Origin: Propionibacteriaceae bacterium
Lineage (GTDB): Bacteria; Actinomycetota; Actinomycetes; Propionibacteriales; Propionibacteriaceae
Length of the DNA: 13,476 bases
Reading direction: 5' to 3'
Assembly (NCBI GenBank): GCA_020438595.1
Contig: JAGQUI010000027.1
Location: forward strand, 1-13,476
Shown here: positions 12,642-13,476 of the stretch, piece by piece
How positions within the stretch are numbered: the first letter of the stretch is position 1
How the letters are laid out: each line of letters opens with the position of its first letter
Notes under the pieces: model-generated
What the model was told of the DNA's origin: nothing
Database searches by the model: none
The model's input: the letters and a program-made list of their open reading frames with translations, nothing else
Made by a program: the position numbers and the translations under genes

Positions 12642-13476
12642 TCAGCTGCAGCCGCTGGTGGCGCCGCAACCCTCGCAGATGTAGCAGGAGCCGGAGCGCC
12701 GCATCTTCGTGCCGCACGTGAGGCAGAGCGGGGCGTCCACGCTCATCCCGGACAGCTTCTCCAGCACCTCGGCGGTCGAGTGCGCCTCCACCGGCACCAG
12801 GGCGGGCTGGTTCGGCCCGTCGGCGTGCACGTGCACGTTGTCGGCCTCGTCGTTCTTCAGCGACTCGGACTCGATCACCTCCGCCTCGTCCTCCTCGGAG
12901 AGGTACTTGCCGGTCTCGACGTACCGGGCCCGCTCGGCCGCGGTGTAGATGCCGAGCTCGGCGCGCTCGTCGAACGACAGGTAGTCGAGGGAGAGCCTGC
13001 GGAAGATGTAGTCCATGATCGACTGCGCCATCCGCACGTCCGGGTCGTCGGTCATGCCGGCCGGCTCGAACTTGAGGTTGGTGAACTTCTGCGCGAACTG
13101 CTCCAGCGGCACGCCGTACTGCAGGCCGATCGAGACCGCGATCGAGAAGGCGTCCATCACGCCGGCCAGGGTGGATCCCTGCTTGCCGAGCTTGAGGAAC
13201 ACCTCGCCGAGGGCGCCGTCGTCGTACTGGCCCGAGGTCATGTAGCCCTCGGCGCCGGCCACGGAGAACGACGTGGTGCGGCTGATCCGCGACTTCGGCA
13301 GGCGCTTGCGCCGTGCCCGGTACTCCACGCGCACCTCCGGCTCGGCCTTGGCCTCCGACTTGGACTCCGCCTTCGCGTCACTGAGCGGCTGGCCGACCTT
13401 GCAGTTGTCGCGGTACACCGCGAGCGCCTTCAGGCCCAGCTTCCAGCCCTGCAGGTAGACGTCCGCGATCTCCTCC
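12642..13476 (-). CDS. nrdJ: Adenosylcobalamin-dependent (class II) ribonucleotide reductase, C-terminal part
   Basis: The last 277 residues of NrdJ are visible; the catalytic barrel lies off the right edge. The enzyme reduces ribonucleotides to deoxyribonucleotides with adenosylcobalamin as radical source, without oxygen dependence. Recognisable stretches are GWKLGLKALAVYRDNC, then after a charged Lys/Glu/Ala-rich linker GEVFLKLGKQGSTLAGVMDA, FEPAGMTDDPDVRMAQSIMD and YIFRRLSLDYL. The protein ends in a Cys-rich zinc-ribbon-like tail: CLTCGTKM, then CYICEGCG and a terminal GCS, six cysteines in all, as in other actinobacterial NrdJ proteins. The reading is open to the window edge with no internal stop. 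It ends 12 bases after the shared hairpin terminator. Confidence 0.95.
   Translation of the reverse strand, partial: EEIADVYLQGWKLGLKALAVYRDNCKVGQPLSDAKAESKSEAKAEPEVRVEYRARRKRLPKSRISRTTSFSVAGAEGYMTSGQYDDGALGEVFLKLGKQGSTLAGVMDAFSIAVSIGLQYGVPLEQFAQKFTNLKFEPAGMTDDPDVRMAQSIMDYIFRRLSLDYLSFDERAELGIYTAAERARYVETGKYLSEEDEAEVIESESLKNDEADNVHVHADGPNQPALVPVEAHSTAEVLEKLSGMSVDAPLCLTCGTKMRRSGSCYICEGCGATSGCS

Noticed and set aside
1..13476. tRNA genes, rRNA, CRISPR arrays, insertion sequences or phage genes
   Set aside because: By eye I found no cloverleaf with a T-loop consensus, no regular spaced repeats and no transposase or integrase motifs; small structured RNAs cannot be excluded without a covariance-model search.

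Overview
The window comes from a high-GC actinobacterium (Actinomycetota; genus cannot be set from sequence alone). Third codon positions are almost all G or C. Several genes start with GTG six or seven bases after a -10-like hexamer, the pattern of leaderless mRNAs. A cobalamin-dependent ribonucleotide reductase of actinobacterial type sits at the right edge. No tRNA, rRNA, CRISPR array or insertion sequence was seen, and no gene-free stretch exceeds 300 bases.

Left edge (1-1328, minus strand): three overlapping genes, a DUF4129 membrane protein, a small two-helix membrane protein and the start of a MoxR-type AAA ATPase. This is the usual MoxR/DUF58 cluster. Next (1484-2113, minus strand) is a class I SAM-dependent methyltransferase broken by two compensating frameshifts. 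It diverges from a TetR-family regulator across a compact 52-bp control region holding two GTAC-centred operators and two mirror-image promoters.

Centre (2228-9127, plus strand): a seven-gene operon with 4-bp overlaps or very short gaps. The order is TetR regulator, lipoprotein adaptor, membrane-anchored HlyD/YbhG-like adaptor, ABC ATPase 1, ABC-2 permease 1, ABC-2 permease 2, ABC ATPase 2. This matches the logic of enterobacterial CecR-YbhGFSR, but the two ATPases that are fused in YbhF are separate genes here and a second, lipid-anchored adaptor has been added, in what should be an organism without a Gram-negative outer membrane. The two ATPases carry complementary deviations: ATPase 1 lacks the H-switch histidine, and ATPase 2 has LSVGW instead of LSGGQ. 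This predicts a heterodimer with one canonical and one degenerate ATP site. The operon ends at an elaborate repeat-containing hairpin shared with a convergent gene. This exporter is the most interesting part of the window.

Right part: an AEC-family transporter (minus strand), then on the plus strand an acyltransferase-3 membrane protein, a divergent DedA/VTT-like membrane protein, a 67-residue protein of unknown function and a DUF1905 protein. A GC-rich bidirectional terminator follows, then the 3' end of nrdJ (minus strand), which runs off the right edge.
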